In this document: positions 9,634 through 18,355 of the stretch, in pieces
Numbering within the stretch: position 1 is the stretch's first letter
How the letters are laid out: every line of letters begins with the position of its first letter
Assembly (NCBI GenBank): GCA_013140565.1
Contig: JABFSP010000211.1
Location: forward strand, 1-38,708
Reading direction: 5' to 3'
Origin: Ignavibacteria bacterium
Lineage (GTDB): Bacteria > Bacteroidota > Ignavibacteria > Tepidaquicellales > OLB5
DNA: 38,708 bases
Notes under the pieces: model-generated
The model's input: only the letters and a program-made list of their open reading frames with translations
What the model was told of the DNA's origin: nothing
Database searches by the model: none
Program-made: the position numbers and the translations under genes

Positions 9634-10320
9634 TCACCCTAGAAACTTTTTTATCTCCGCAGCCAGCCTTGTGCTTTCAACCAACTCTATAGGGTGAGGA
9701 GTTGCAGGTATAACAAGCAGGTTCGCGTTCGGCAATGTTCTGAATGCCGCTATAGTTTCTTCAAGTGATACCATTTTATCACTGTCGCCAATTCCAACCA
9801 GCACTTCGTTATTAATCTGTTCTAATTTCTCTGAGTTTAATATGTTATTGTTTCCCAGCCCTCTCATCATTTCAATGGTTTTTTCCAAAACCGTTTCCCA
9901 GTTACTTTCACCATGCCTTTTTGCAAGCTCAGCGGCAAACTTGGGGACTTTAGCTTTCATCTTCCGGGCATCAAGCATCTTAACTTCACGCTCGGCTATT
10001 TCAACGGTCCACTCAAACTTTGTTGCAAGTGTAAAGATCTTTGATATCCTGCCGGGATTATTCAGAGCTGCATACAGTGCGGCATATCCGCCCATGCTGT
10101 AACCAAAAATATTTATTTCACTTATTTCATTTTTATCAAGATAAGTAATTATATCACCGGCAAACAGATCCATTGTAAACGGCTCCTCAGGAATATCACT
10201 TCCGCCATGACCTGAGAAATTCAGTGTGTGAACTTCAAGACCTGTACTTAACAATTCTTTTAAACCTGCTAATTGGTCTTTTGCGCCAATGGCGCCATGA
10301 AGCATTAAGAGCTTATTCAT
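9634..10320 (-). CDS. Alpha/beta hydrolase
   Basis: LMLHGAIG, NIFGYSMGGYAALYAA (GxSxGG nucleophile elbow), IGDSDKMV, PATPHPIELV. Start overlaps the stop of the upstream DUF354 gene by 4 nt. Confidence 0.8.
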   Translation of the reverse strand: MNKLLMLHGAIGAKDQLAGLKELLSTGLEVHTLNFSGHGGSDIPEEPFTMDLFAGDIITYLDKNEISEINIFGYSMGGYAALYAALNNPGRISKIFTLATKFEWTVEIAEREVKMLDARKMKAKVPKFAAELAKRHGESNWETVLEKTIEMMRGLGNNNILNSEKLEQINNEVLVGIGDSDKMVSLEETIAAFRTLPNANLLVIPATPHPIELVESTRLAAEIKKFLG

Positions 10321-11363
10321 TTCTTCATACCCGCTGTTTCTGCAATTATATCCGTCACATCATTCACAATATTTTTATTGAACTCATATGACACCTTTTC
10401 CGTAATACGCTCAACTGCAATACTTTCAATTTCCTGTTTTGTTTCTATGAATTTGAGCCTGCCCAGTTCAGCAAGGTATTCATCCAGGTATGGCCTTTTT
10501 CCTGTGAATATGCTGAATGTCTTCGTGCCAAGCAGCGCGGATTCCCTGTTCATAGTGCCGCCGCCGCTTAAAACAATATCAGCCGTGCTTACAAGCTCAA
10601 GCCCGTCAACAGCCTTTTCAAGGAAACGGATGTTGTTTTTCTTGCTGACATTGGCATTAATATAATCCCTGTCCTTCTGCGAACGGCTTGTGATGAGTAC
10701 AACACAATTTTTGTGTGAACTTAAATGGTTCAGCGCATGTATAAGCAATTCTTCACTTCTGCTATCGTGGTAATTGCCAAGCATTCCCGGCGGACGAACG
10801 ACAGCCAGCACTTCATTTTCATCTACGCCAATTGACTTTCTGAAATCCGGTAAAGCGGCAAATGAACATAAATACAGTTCTTCTTTAAACCCGTTATACC
10901 TTATTACTTTTTTTAGGTCTATACCGTTTGAGCTGAACCTTTCATTTGGGATAAATACGGGGGCAAGGATCACATCCGCGTAGCGGTTAAATATTCGTGT
11001 TTCGGTGAACTCATAATCCATCATTAACAATGTTTTTATGCCAAGCGATCTTGAAGCAACAAGCTGTGTTCTGGAGCCGTGGCTTACCGCAAGAGCAGGT
11101 TTTACATTATTCCGGTATTTACCTTTTATATATTTACTTAGCTCCGCTTTCCGCTGAAAGAGATTGATTATTTTTTTGATCTTACTTTTTCCGCCATGTG
11201 CGCCAATAGCAGTATGCTGTACATCCCACATTTTTAACAGGTCAAGCGTTTGCGCAAAATCACGGGCTGTTACATCGTAACTTATGCCGCGCTTATTCAG
11301 CTCTGTAAACACAGGCAAAAAAAGCGGTACATGGGGTGAGTTATCCAGATCAAACCATATCAT
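10317..11363 (-). CDS. DUF354 family protein (GT-B-like)
   Basis: MIWFDLDNSPHVPLFLPVFTELNKRG, ILAPVFIPNERF, DIVLSGGGTMNRESALLGTKTFSIFTGK. Confidence 0.8.
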   Translation of the reverse strand: MIWFDLDNSPHVPLFLPVFTELNKRGISYDVTARDFAQTLDLLKMWDVQHTAIGAHGGKSKIKKIINLFQRKAELSKYIKGKYRNNVKPALAVSHGSRTQLVASRSLGIKTLLMMDYEFTETRIFNRYADVILAPVFIPNERFSSNGIDLKKVIRYNGFKEELYLCSFAALPDFRKSIGVDENEVLAVVRPPGMLGNYHDSRSEELLIHALNHLSSHKNCVVLITSRSQKDRDYINANVSKKNNIRFLEKAVDGLELVSTADIVLSGGGTMNRESALLGTKTFSIFTGKRPYLDEYLAELGRLKFIETKQEIESIAVERITEKVSYEFNKNIVNDVTDIIAETAGMKK

Positions 11364-11365
11364 AA

Positions 11366-12508
11366 TTATCTCTGCAAAAGTTTACGCTGAAGTATTTTGG
11401 TGATACGTTTTGCGGTATTGCCGTCCCAGTATTTCGGAAGTCTGCCTTTCTTATACCGGCCCGCCATTATTTGCCTGAATTTTCTCAGAAGCAGTCCTGT
11501 ATCTGTACCTATAATGGTATTTGTTCCTTCAGTTTCAGTAACCGGGCGCTCGGTGTTTTCCCTCATGGTTAAACACGGCACTTTAAGGTATGTTGATTCT
11601 TCCTGCAGCCCGCCGGAATCGGTGACAACAAGCTTTGCCGTAGATGTGAGCGCTATCGTTTCAATGTAACCTATCGGTTCTGTAAGCAAAATACCGGGGG
11701 TAGAGAAATATTTTTCAAGCTTAAAATCTTTTATCTTCTGTGATGTTCTGGGGTGCACCGGGAAAATAACTTTTACACTTTCTGAAATTTCCCTGATAGC
11801 CCGGGCAAGCCTGCCAAGCACGGCTTTATCATCAACATTTGATGGACGGTGCATGGTTACAAGGCAGAATTCATTTTTCTTAAGTCCGTATTTTTTTAGA
11901 ATATCCTGAGGTTTTGAGCCTTTTATGAATTTTTTAAGTGTATCTATCATAATGTTACCGGTAAAAAAGATCTTCCGCTTATCGATGCCCTCTTTTGCGA
12001 GATTTTTATTCGCATCAGCCGAAGGCGTGAAAAGGTAATCTGAAAGTCTGTCGGTAACAATCCTGTTCACTTCTTCGGGCATTTTTTTATCGTAAGATCT
12101 CAGTCCGGCTTCAACATGCGCCAGCGGAATCACCATCTTTGATGTTACCATTGCCGCGCTCAAAGTTGAATTTACGTCGCCTACCACTATCACAAGTCCG
12201 GGTCTGTTTGCAGTGAAGATATTCTCAAGTCCGGTCATGATCTTCGCCGTTTGCACTGCGTGCGAACCTGAGCCGGATATTATGCTCACATCAGGTTTTT
12301 TGATATTGAGCTCTTTGAAAAAAATATCACTCATTGAACTGTCATAATGCTGCCCCGTATGTATAAGCGTCACATCAAACTGTTTTACTTTCGTTAGTTC
12401 GTTTATCAACGGAGCTATTTTGATAAAATTAGGACGCGCGCCAGCAATGCATGCTATATTGATCCTGCCGGTCTTTTTTCCGGCTCTCTTTTTTATTTTT
12501 TTCTTTAT
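11366..12508 (-). CDS. wecB: UDP-N-acetylglucosamine 2-epimerase (WecB-like), start codon uncertain
   Basis: THTGQHYD-type motif (LIHTGQHYDSSMS), VVGDVNSTLSAAMV, HVEAGLRSYD, MPEEVNRIVTDRLSD, TDSGGLQEES. The frame extends upstream of the called start to encode RINIACIAGARPNFIKIAPL, the conserved N-terminus; no ATG/GTG/TTG is available upstream of it. Start drawn at an ATA as a guess. Confidence 0.85.
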   Translation of the reverse strand: MKKKIKKRAGKKTGRINIACIAGARPNFIKIAPLINELTKVKQFDVTLIHTGQHYDSSMSDIFFKELNIKKPDVSIISGSGSHAVQTAKIMTGLENIFTANRPGLVIVVGDVNSTLSAAMVTSKMVIPLAHVEAGLRSYDKKMPEEVNRIVTDRLSDYLFTPSADANKNLAKEGIDKRKIFFTGNIMIDTLKKFIKGSKPQDILKKYGLKKNEFCLVTMHRPSNVDDKAVLGRLARAIREISESVKVIFPVHPRTSQKIKDFKLEKYFSTPGILLTEPIGYIETIALTSTAKLVVTDSGGLQEESTYLKVPCLTMRENTERPVTETEGTNTIIGTDTGLLLRKFRQIMAGRYKKGRLPKYWDGNTAKRITKILQRKLLQR

Positions 12509-12519
12509 GATATGATATT

Positions 12520-13620
12520 TTATTTTTCTGTATGGACTAAATTTCCATAAATCGCGCTCAGCTTTTTATAATTTTCATCCCAGTCAGCTTTTTGAAGAGC
12601 TAAGCTTAAGTTTGCAGAGCCATGTTCTTCTATCATTGCCCTGTTGTTGTAATATTTATCCAGCGCACCCCTGAGTTCTTCCGCGCTTCCGCGCTTAACT
12701 ATCAGCCCGTTCACTTCAGATACCCATTCCTTTATCGCGGGTACATCCGTCACTATCAGTCCTTTACCGCACGCCATTGCCTCCAGCAATGAAAGTGATG
12801 TGCCGTCACTAAGTGAAGAAGAAACATAAACATCGGCGGCATTCAGAAATGCGGGCAGCTCACTATTTGGCACTCTGCCTAATACCTGTATCTTTTCATC
12901 CAGGTTACTTTCTGTAATGTATCTTAAGGCATCAACCTTACCGGAACCGTCTGAAAGCATTATCATCAGCACATCGTTTTTATCTTTGCAGAAATTACGG
13001 AAAGCATCAAGCAAACAATCAACTCCGTATACCGGCTCAAAATGCCGGTTGAATATAACAATGAATTTATCTTTATCAAGGTTTAACTTCTCGCGGGCGC
13101 TTTGCTTATCAGTTTTTTTAAACTGCTCCAGATCAATTCCCCACGGAAAAACTGTAATCTTTTCAGCCGGTAAACCGTAATCGTCAATGATCTTTTTTTT
13201 CACGAACTCAGCGTCACACTGTACATGGTCGCATGTTCTCATCACTTTCTTCACCAGTAGCCTGCGGATAAAGCTTATATCCGGCTCAGTCAGAATATCA
13301 GAGCCCCACGGCATCGATAGATGCGGGTGGAATCCTGAAATTGCCGTAAGTATGCCAACCTGCCATACGTAACCTGAGTGTATAATATCAGGTTTAAATT
13401 CCTTCACAATCTGTTTAAAATGCGAGCGCTCGCTAAGAAGCGGCATTGAACGGAACGCCGGCTTTTTGGAAATGATCTGCAAATGATCGAGTGAATCAAT
13501 TTCGCTGATAATCTCTCCTGCTGCATAATGCAGGAACAAAACCTCGTGGTCTTCCACAAGTTTTTTCAGGAACCTGTAGTCATGTATCCCGCCATTTGAG
13601 CTAACGTATAGTACCTTCAT
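12520..13620 (-). CDS. Glycosyltransferase family 4
   Basis: FPWGIDLEQFKKTD, FNRHFEPVYGVDCLLDAF, VYVSSSLSDGTSLSLLEAMACGKGLIVTDVPAIKEWV. Confidence 0.85.
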   Translation of the reverse strand: MKVLYVSSNGGIHDYRFLKKLVEDHEVLFLHYAAGEIISEIDSLDHLQIISKKPAFRSMPLLSERSHFKQIVKEFKPDIIHSGYVWQVGILTAISGFHPHLSMPWGSDILTEPDISFIRRLLVKKVMRTCDHVQCDAEFVKKKIIDDYGLPAEKITVFPWGIDLEQFKKTDKQSAREKLNLDKDKFIVIFNRHFEPVYGVDCLLDAFRNFCKDKNDVLMIMLSDGSGKVDALRYITESNLDEKIQVLGRVPNSELPAFLNAADVYVSSSLSDGTSLSLLEAMACGKGLIVTDVPAIKEWVSEVNGLIVKRGSAEELRGALDKYYNNRAMIEEHGSANLSLALQKADWDENYKKLSAIYGNLVHTEK

Positions 13621-13654
13621 TTATTACTTATATTCCGCAATCATTAAGGAAGGC

Positions 13655-14791
13655 TCACTTTCTTGCGTAGAAAAATTCCTTAATTTTAGAAGAAATAAAA
13701 CTTACCCCATCGTCAGAAAGCTCGTAATACAGCGGGAGCCTCAGCAGTCTTTCGCTGAACAAATCCGAATTGGGCAGTTCCCTGCCGTCATGTTTATCTT
13801 TAAAATACGGTGACTTGTGCAGACTCTGGTAATGAAACGTAGGGAGAATATCATTTTTCTTTAAATACTCTATCAATTCCTGCCTTTCGGTCAACGAGCG
13901 GCATATCATATAGAACATATGCCCGTTATTCATTGCGTATTCCGGTATAACCGGAAGCGTGAAAAAACCATCTCCCGCAAGCCCATTCAACGATTCGTAA
14001 TACTGCTCCCAGATAGAGATCCTTCGTTTCTGTATCATATCCAGGTTTTCAAGCTGCGCGTAAAGAAAAGCCGCAATGATATCTGAAGGCAGAAAGGATG
14101 AGCCAATATCTACCCAATTATATTTATCAACTTCACCGCGGAAAAAGGCTGAGCGGTTAGTTCCTTTTTCCCGGATTATTTCAGCCCTGTTAACCAGGCC
14201 CGGGTTATTCAGAACAAGCATACCGCCTTCACCCGAAATTACGTTCTTGGTTTCATGGAAACTGAATGCCGAAAGGCTGCCAAATGTACCTAGCGGTTTG
14301 TTTTTATGAAAAGAATCGATTGAGTGCGCCGCGTCTTCTATCAGGTGCAAACCGTGTTTTTCGGTCAGTTTCATCAGCGGCTCCATATCACAGGCAATGC
14401 CGGCGTAGTGTACAATTGCTATGGCTTTTGTAGCAGGAGTGATAAGTTCTTCAATTTTGGAAACGTCAATATTCGGGCCCGCGGATTCGCTATCGGCGAA
14501 AACTATCTTTATCCCGCGTATGGCAAATGCGTTTGCTGTTGATACAAAAGTGAAAGATGGGATTATAACTTCTTCGCCCGGTTTAAAATCAAGCAGTATC
14601 GCGCTCATTTCAAGCGCATCGGTACATGAGGTGGTAAGCATAGCTTTTTTGAAGCCATAGCGCTCTTCAAAGAATTCATGACATAGCTTTGTGAATTTGC
14701 CGTCACCGGATATTTTTCCGGTTTCAACCGCCTGTATGATGTAATCCTTTTCTTTGCCGGTTAAAAAAGGCTTATTGAACGGGTATTTCAT
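13655..14791 (-). CDS. wecE: dTDP-4-amino-4,6-dideoxygalactose transaminase (WecE/RffA-like, DegT family)
   Basis: NKPFLTGKEKDYI, TTSCTDALEMSAILLD, IIPSFTFVSTANAFAIRG, LIEDAAHSI, SFHETKNVISGEGGML, KGTNRSAFFRGEVDKYNWVDIGSSFLPSDI. Confidence 0.88.
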   Translation of the reverse strand: MKYPFNKPFLTGKEKDYIIQAVETGKISGDGKFTKLCHEFFEERYGFKKAMLTTSCTDALEMSAILLDFKPGEEVIIPSFTFVSTANAFAIRGIKIVFADSESAGPNIDVSKIEELITPATKAIAIVHYAGIACDMEPLMKLTEKHGLHLIEDAAHSIDSFHKNKPLGTFGSLSAFSFHETKNVISGEGGMLVLNNPGLVNRAEIIREKGTNRSAFFRGEVDKYNWVDIGSSFLPSDIIAAFLYAQLENLDMIQKRRISIWEQYYESLNGLAGDGFFTLPVIPEYAMNNGHMFYMICRSLTERQELIEYLKKNDILPTFHYQSLHKSPYFKDKHDGRELPNSDLFSERLLRLPLYYELSDDGVSFISSKIKEFFYARK

Positions 14792-15492
14792 TTTTTATCT
14801 TCCCTCCAACCCCAGATATAGTAAGCGGCATCCGGACCGGTATTGAACAAAAGATCAATTATACTTACATAATGTTCAAACGGCGGGTAGAATTGCATGT
14901 ACTCCGGGTATGATGAATAATCTTTAAACTCAATATCCACTCCGCATTTTTTGAATTCTTCTTCATCTATATAATTTTTTGCCGAGGGTCCCGATATATA
15001 AACCTCGCCTCCGCATTTTTTAATGAGATCCAGCAAACGCTCCAGGCGTTTGCCTTCGGGTTTATAGTTCTCGGAATTATCGTAAATTGCTTTTGAACCA
15101 AGAAAGTCTGTGGCAATTTTTTTAATTAGAAATTGATTCAGCTCGCTTAAGTTTTCCCATTTTCTTTCAAGGTAAACATGGGCAAAGAACTCTTTGTAAT
15201 TATTAAAATACGGGGCCTTATGGTAGTACTGTTCCATGTTTTTAAAATGTTTTCTTTCCCACACGCCCTGTTTAATGGTAACTTCATTGATGTTCCTGTT
15301 AAGCTCCTGCCCAACGGGTACAGATAGCCACATTGTCCCGCCATCGCATTTTATCTTGTTCCTGTTTCTCCAGTCATTTTTGGTAAATTGAACGTCATCA
15401 TAAAATATGAACAGGTCAGAGTCATTTATGATATCAAAGTACCCCTTCCATGGAATATAGTTTGATTGTATTATTGCAACCTTCTTCTTCAT
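14788..15492 (-). CDS. WbqC-like family protein
   Basis: VAIIQSNYIPWKGYFDIINDSDLFIFYDDVQFTKNDWRNRNKIK is characteristic of WbqC-like proteins. 4-nt overlaps with both neighbours. Confidence 0.85.
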   Translation of the reverse strand: MKKKVAIIQSNYIPWKGYFDIINDSDLFIFYDDVQFTKNDWRNRNKIKCDGGTMWLSVPVGQELNRNINEVTIKQGVWERKHFKNMEQYYHKAPYFNNYKEFFAHVYLERKWENLSELNQFLIKKIATDFLGSKAIYDNSENYKPEGKRLERLLDLIKKCGGEVYISGPSAKNYIDEEEFKKCGVDIEFKDYSSYPEYMQFYPPFEHYVSIIDLLFNTGPDAAYYIWGWREDKK

Positions 15493-16535
15493 TTTTTATC
15501 ATGTCTCCCCACGGGGATCTCGTTGCCCTCGGTATCAATTGGTCTCAAGAAGTTATTATCGAAAGTACTGAGGAACATCAGGCTGAGCAGAACAACATTG
15601 GGAATTATAACCGAGTAATTCCTCATTTCTTCTATACTGAAAGTGAAGAACATGGAAATTAAGAACGGTATTATTAAAAGGTTTACATACAGCAGCGGGC
15701 CTTTAAACCTTTTCCACAAACCTTTAATTACAAACAGCAGTACAATAAAATGAAGGCCCCCGAAATTGAAGAACAGGTCTCTGAGAAGCAAGTGAGGCGG
15801 GTGCTCAAATAAAAGGTTGAAATTCCTCATAGAATTATTACCAATGTTCTGCCCTGCAGCATCCTTTGGGAGAAAAGAACTAATTGCATAGATCACGCCA
15901 AAAAAGATAACGACCATTGCAGCGGAATAAATAATTGTCTTAATTTTGAACAGATCCCGGTAGTTGAAAAGTAAATAACTTATTATAAGATACACAACGC
16001 CGCCATGATTGAACATCCCTATAAAGAATGTTAATAAAAGGAGGTTGGGTTTTTTGGCAGCAATAAAATAAAATCCCACTATCATTGAAAGCAGGAGCGC
16101 GAAATCCATGTAAAAGAACTGCCCGTTCATTATTACAAGGTTCCATATCATTGGGTAAATAATTATCGGTGCAAGCCAGCAATTCATTGCTTTGCTCTTA
16201 AAATACCTGCCAAGAAGGAAATAGAATGAAAATAAAATTAAGTACGCAAGCCCGGTATTGATAAAAAAGAAAAGCAGCTTCGGGGGAACAAGCTGCAGCA
16301 TTGAAAGGGCCTTAAATATCATTGGTATCAGTATCCTCAGCTGTATGGGTTTAACAGAATCAAAATTCGCAACAGCAATAATACCGCCGGGTGAAGTTGG
16401 GTTCAGAAAATCAGCGCCCTGAACAAATTTATGGTAATACAGGTATGTAAAGGTAATTGCTATCATTAAATAATAAATATGTATGATAAGAGAAGGGGAT
16501 CTTTCATTGGGAAACTTTATATTAAGAAATTTCAT
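15489..16535 (-). CDS. Polytopic membrane protein of unknown function (paralogue of 19171-20238)
   Basis: Many TM segments; shares aligned blocks (YYHK..., SYLLFNYRDLF, FNFGGL, FLSTF) with the 355-aa ORF at 19171-20238. Confidence 0.7.
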   Translation of the reverse strand: MKFLNIKFPNERSPSLIIHIYYLMIAITFTYLYYHKFVQGADFLNPTSPGGIIAVANFDSVKPIQLRILIPMIFKALSMLQLVPPKLLFFFINTGLAYLILFSFYFLLGRYFKSKAMNCWLAPIIIYPMIWNLVIMNGQFFYMDFALLLSMIVGFYFIAAKKPNLLLLTFFIGMFNHGGVVYLIISYLLFNYRDLFKIKTIIYSAAMVVIFFGVIYAISSFLPKDAAGQNIGNNSMRNFNLLFEHPPHLLLRDLFFNFGGLHFIVLLFVIKGLWKRFKGPLLYVNLLIIPFLISMFFTFSIEEMRNYSVIIPNVVLLSLMFLSTFDNNFLRPIDTEGNEIPVGRHDKK

Positions 16536-16607
16536 TTAGTGTTTTATGCTTTTTTTGCGGCGTTTGTATAAATCAGTCCCGGATTACACTTTAGAAGTAT
16601 CTTCGGT

Positions 16608-17180
16608 TTATGCTTTGGATTCCGTTAACATTTTATATGCGCTTTCAAGCACCGTTTTTATATCAGCGCTGCTTATTATTAAGCCGTCTTCCCGAATATG
16701 TGAGATCTCATACCCGAGTTTCAGGTGAAGAATAATAGACCTGTTATTTTTCCTCGAAAAATAACCAATAAGCTCCTTATAATTATTTTCAAGCGCTGTT
16801 TGGCATAGCTTTATACTGTGATATTTCGCCAGGTTTTTACCGCGGTACTCTTTTGAGGTAAAAATTATGTGGTGATTTATTTTGCCGTCTGTCACAGATG
16901 CAAAATCAGCAAGAACAAGATTATCATTTCTATCTTTGATGCAAAAACTGAATTTAAACTTATCCGTCAGCGGGTTCAGCAGGTAATCATCATCTGCATG
17001 CTTGCGCCACCTGTAAATTTCGTAATATTCTTCAAATGAATCGTTTATGAACTTTGAGAATTTCCTGAGATCCTTTTTCATCAGATCTTCAGTAATAAGC
17101 TCCATTTTAAGTCCCATCTTACCAAGTTCTTCATCTACAAAAGCATGGTAATTTATGGTTTTTTCTTCAGTTGTTGACAT
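16608..17180 (-). CDS. GNAT-family N-acetyltransferase-like protein
   Basis: IFTSKEYRGKNLAKYHSIKLCQTALENNYKELIGYFSRKNNRSIILHLKLGYEIS fits the GNAT acetyl-CoA-binding region. Confidence 0.6.
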   Translation of the reverse strand: MSTTEEKTINYHAFVDEELGKMGLKMELITEDLMKKDLRKFSKFINDSFEEYYEIYRWRKHADDDYLLNPLTDKFKFSFCIKDRNDNLVLADFASVTDGKINHHIIFTSKEYRGKNLAKYHSIKLCQTALENNYKELIGYFSRKNNRSIILHLKLGYEISHIREDGLIISSADIKTVLESAYKMLTESKA

Positions 17181-17223
17181 TTCCTTCCGGTGAATTTCTG
17201 TAAATTATTCAGAATTAAATTAA

Positions 17224-18174
17224 TTACCTGTGAATATCTTTAATAAAATAAAGAGGCCGGTTCTGCACCTGGCTGAATATTTTGGAAAGGTAAATACCTA
17301 TAATACCAAGGCAAAGCGTTATGATGCCCAGTGAAAAACTTATTGATGCAAGAATTGAGGTCCACCCCAGGGAAATTTCATCGGGAAAGAGTATTTTGTT
17401 TATTACTATATACCCCGCAAATGATAAACTGAATAGAGTTATGACAAGCCCCATGTAAAAGATACCTTTCAGCGGCGCGGGTGAAAATGATGTAACTGAA
17501 TTAACCGCAAGTGATATCTTCTTCATGAAAGAATAGTTGCTTCTTCCCTCTCTTTTTATCTTCTTTACCGGTATTCCTCTCTGATCATATCCCAGCCAGT
17601 TCATCATACCTGCAAGAAAAAGATTTTTATCACCCATTTCAAGCAGTGAATCAACATATTTGCGTGAAAGTATTCTTTCGGTAAGTATATTCTTTGATAC
17701 CTTGGTTTCGCTAAGCAAGTTAAATATTTTCCAGAAGAGGTTGCCTGATATTTTTTCGAATGCACCGCCTTTTCTCTGCTCCTGATAGCCATACACAACA
17801 TCGTCTCCGGTCCTCTTTATTTCATCCAGGAAACCTGGCAGAACATCAGGGCTTGTTTCCAGGTCACAATCGATAAGGAATACATAATCGCCTTTTGCGG
17901 CCGAAATACCCGCAAAAAGCGCGTAGTGGTGTCCGAAATTCCTTGAAAGATCTATTATAATTATATGAGGGTAGCTTTTTTTTAATTCGAATAATTTTTC
18001 CAGCGAATTATCCGGCGAGCCGTCATTCACAAAGATAATTTCAAATCTTTCACAGTTTGTATCCTTCAGCGCAGCAGTACATTTGGATAAAAATTCTTCA
18101 AGATACCCGGCTGAATTATATACAGCAGTAACAACACTTATTACAGGATTCTGTATTTCGGTCTTACTGGTTAT
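17224..18174 (-). CDS. Glycosyltransferase family 2, GtrB/DPM1-like with C-terminal TM helices; start uncertain
   Basis: NDGSPDNSLEKL, LSRNFGHHYALFAGISAAKGDYVFLIDCDLE. Upstream in-frame sequence encodes QNPVISVVTAVYNSAGYLEEFL...FEIIFVNDGS, so the called GTG at 18030 is internal. Candidate ATA start at 18174 lies 5 nt after AGGGGG. Confidence 0.82.
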   Translation of the reverse strand: MTSKTEIQNPVISVVTAVYNSAGYLEEFLSKCTAALKDTNCERFEIIFVNDGSPDNSLEKLFELKKSYPHIIIIDLSRNFGHHYALFAGISAAKGDYVFLIDCDLETSPDVLPGFLDEIKRTGDDVVYGYQEQRKGGAFEKISGNLFWKIFNLLSETKVSKNILTERILSRKYVDSLLEMGDKNLFLAGMMNWLGYDQRGIPVKKIKREGRSNYSFMKKISLAVNSVTSFSPAPLKGIFYMGLVITLFSLSFAGYIVINKILFPDEISLGWTSILASISFSLGIITLCLGIIGIYLSKIFSQVQNRPLYFIKDIHR

Positions 18175-18355
18175 GTTTGCCCCCTGAAAACTTAAAAGAT
18201 ATTAATGTTAGTTACTGTATTTTGTTCACTTCCAGAACTGATTCTGTGTATTAAAATACTAAAATAATGCTATACTATAAAGGTATTTTAAACAAGGTAT
18301 CATAAACGTTAATTAAAGCCGGCTGATAAAATCAACTACGCTGCGTGTTTATTTT

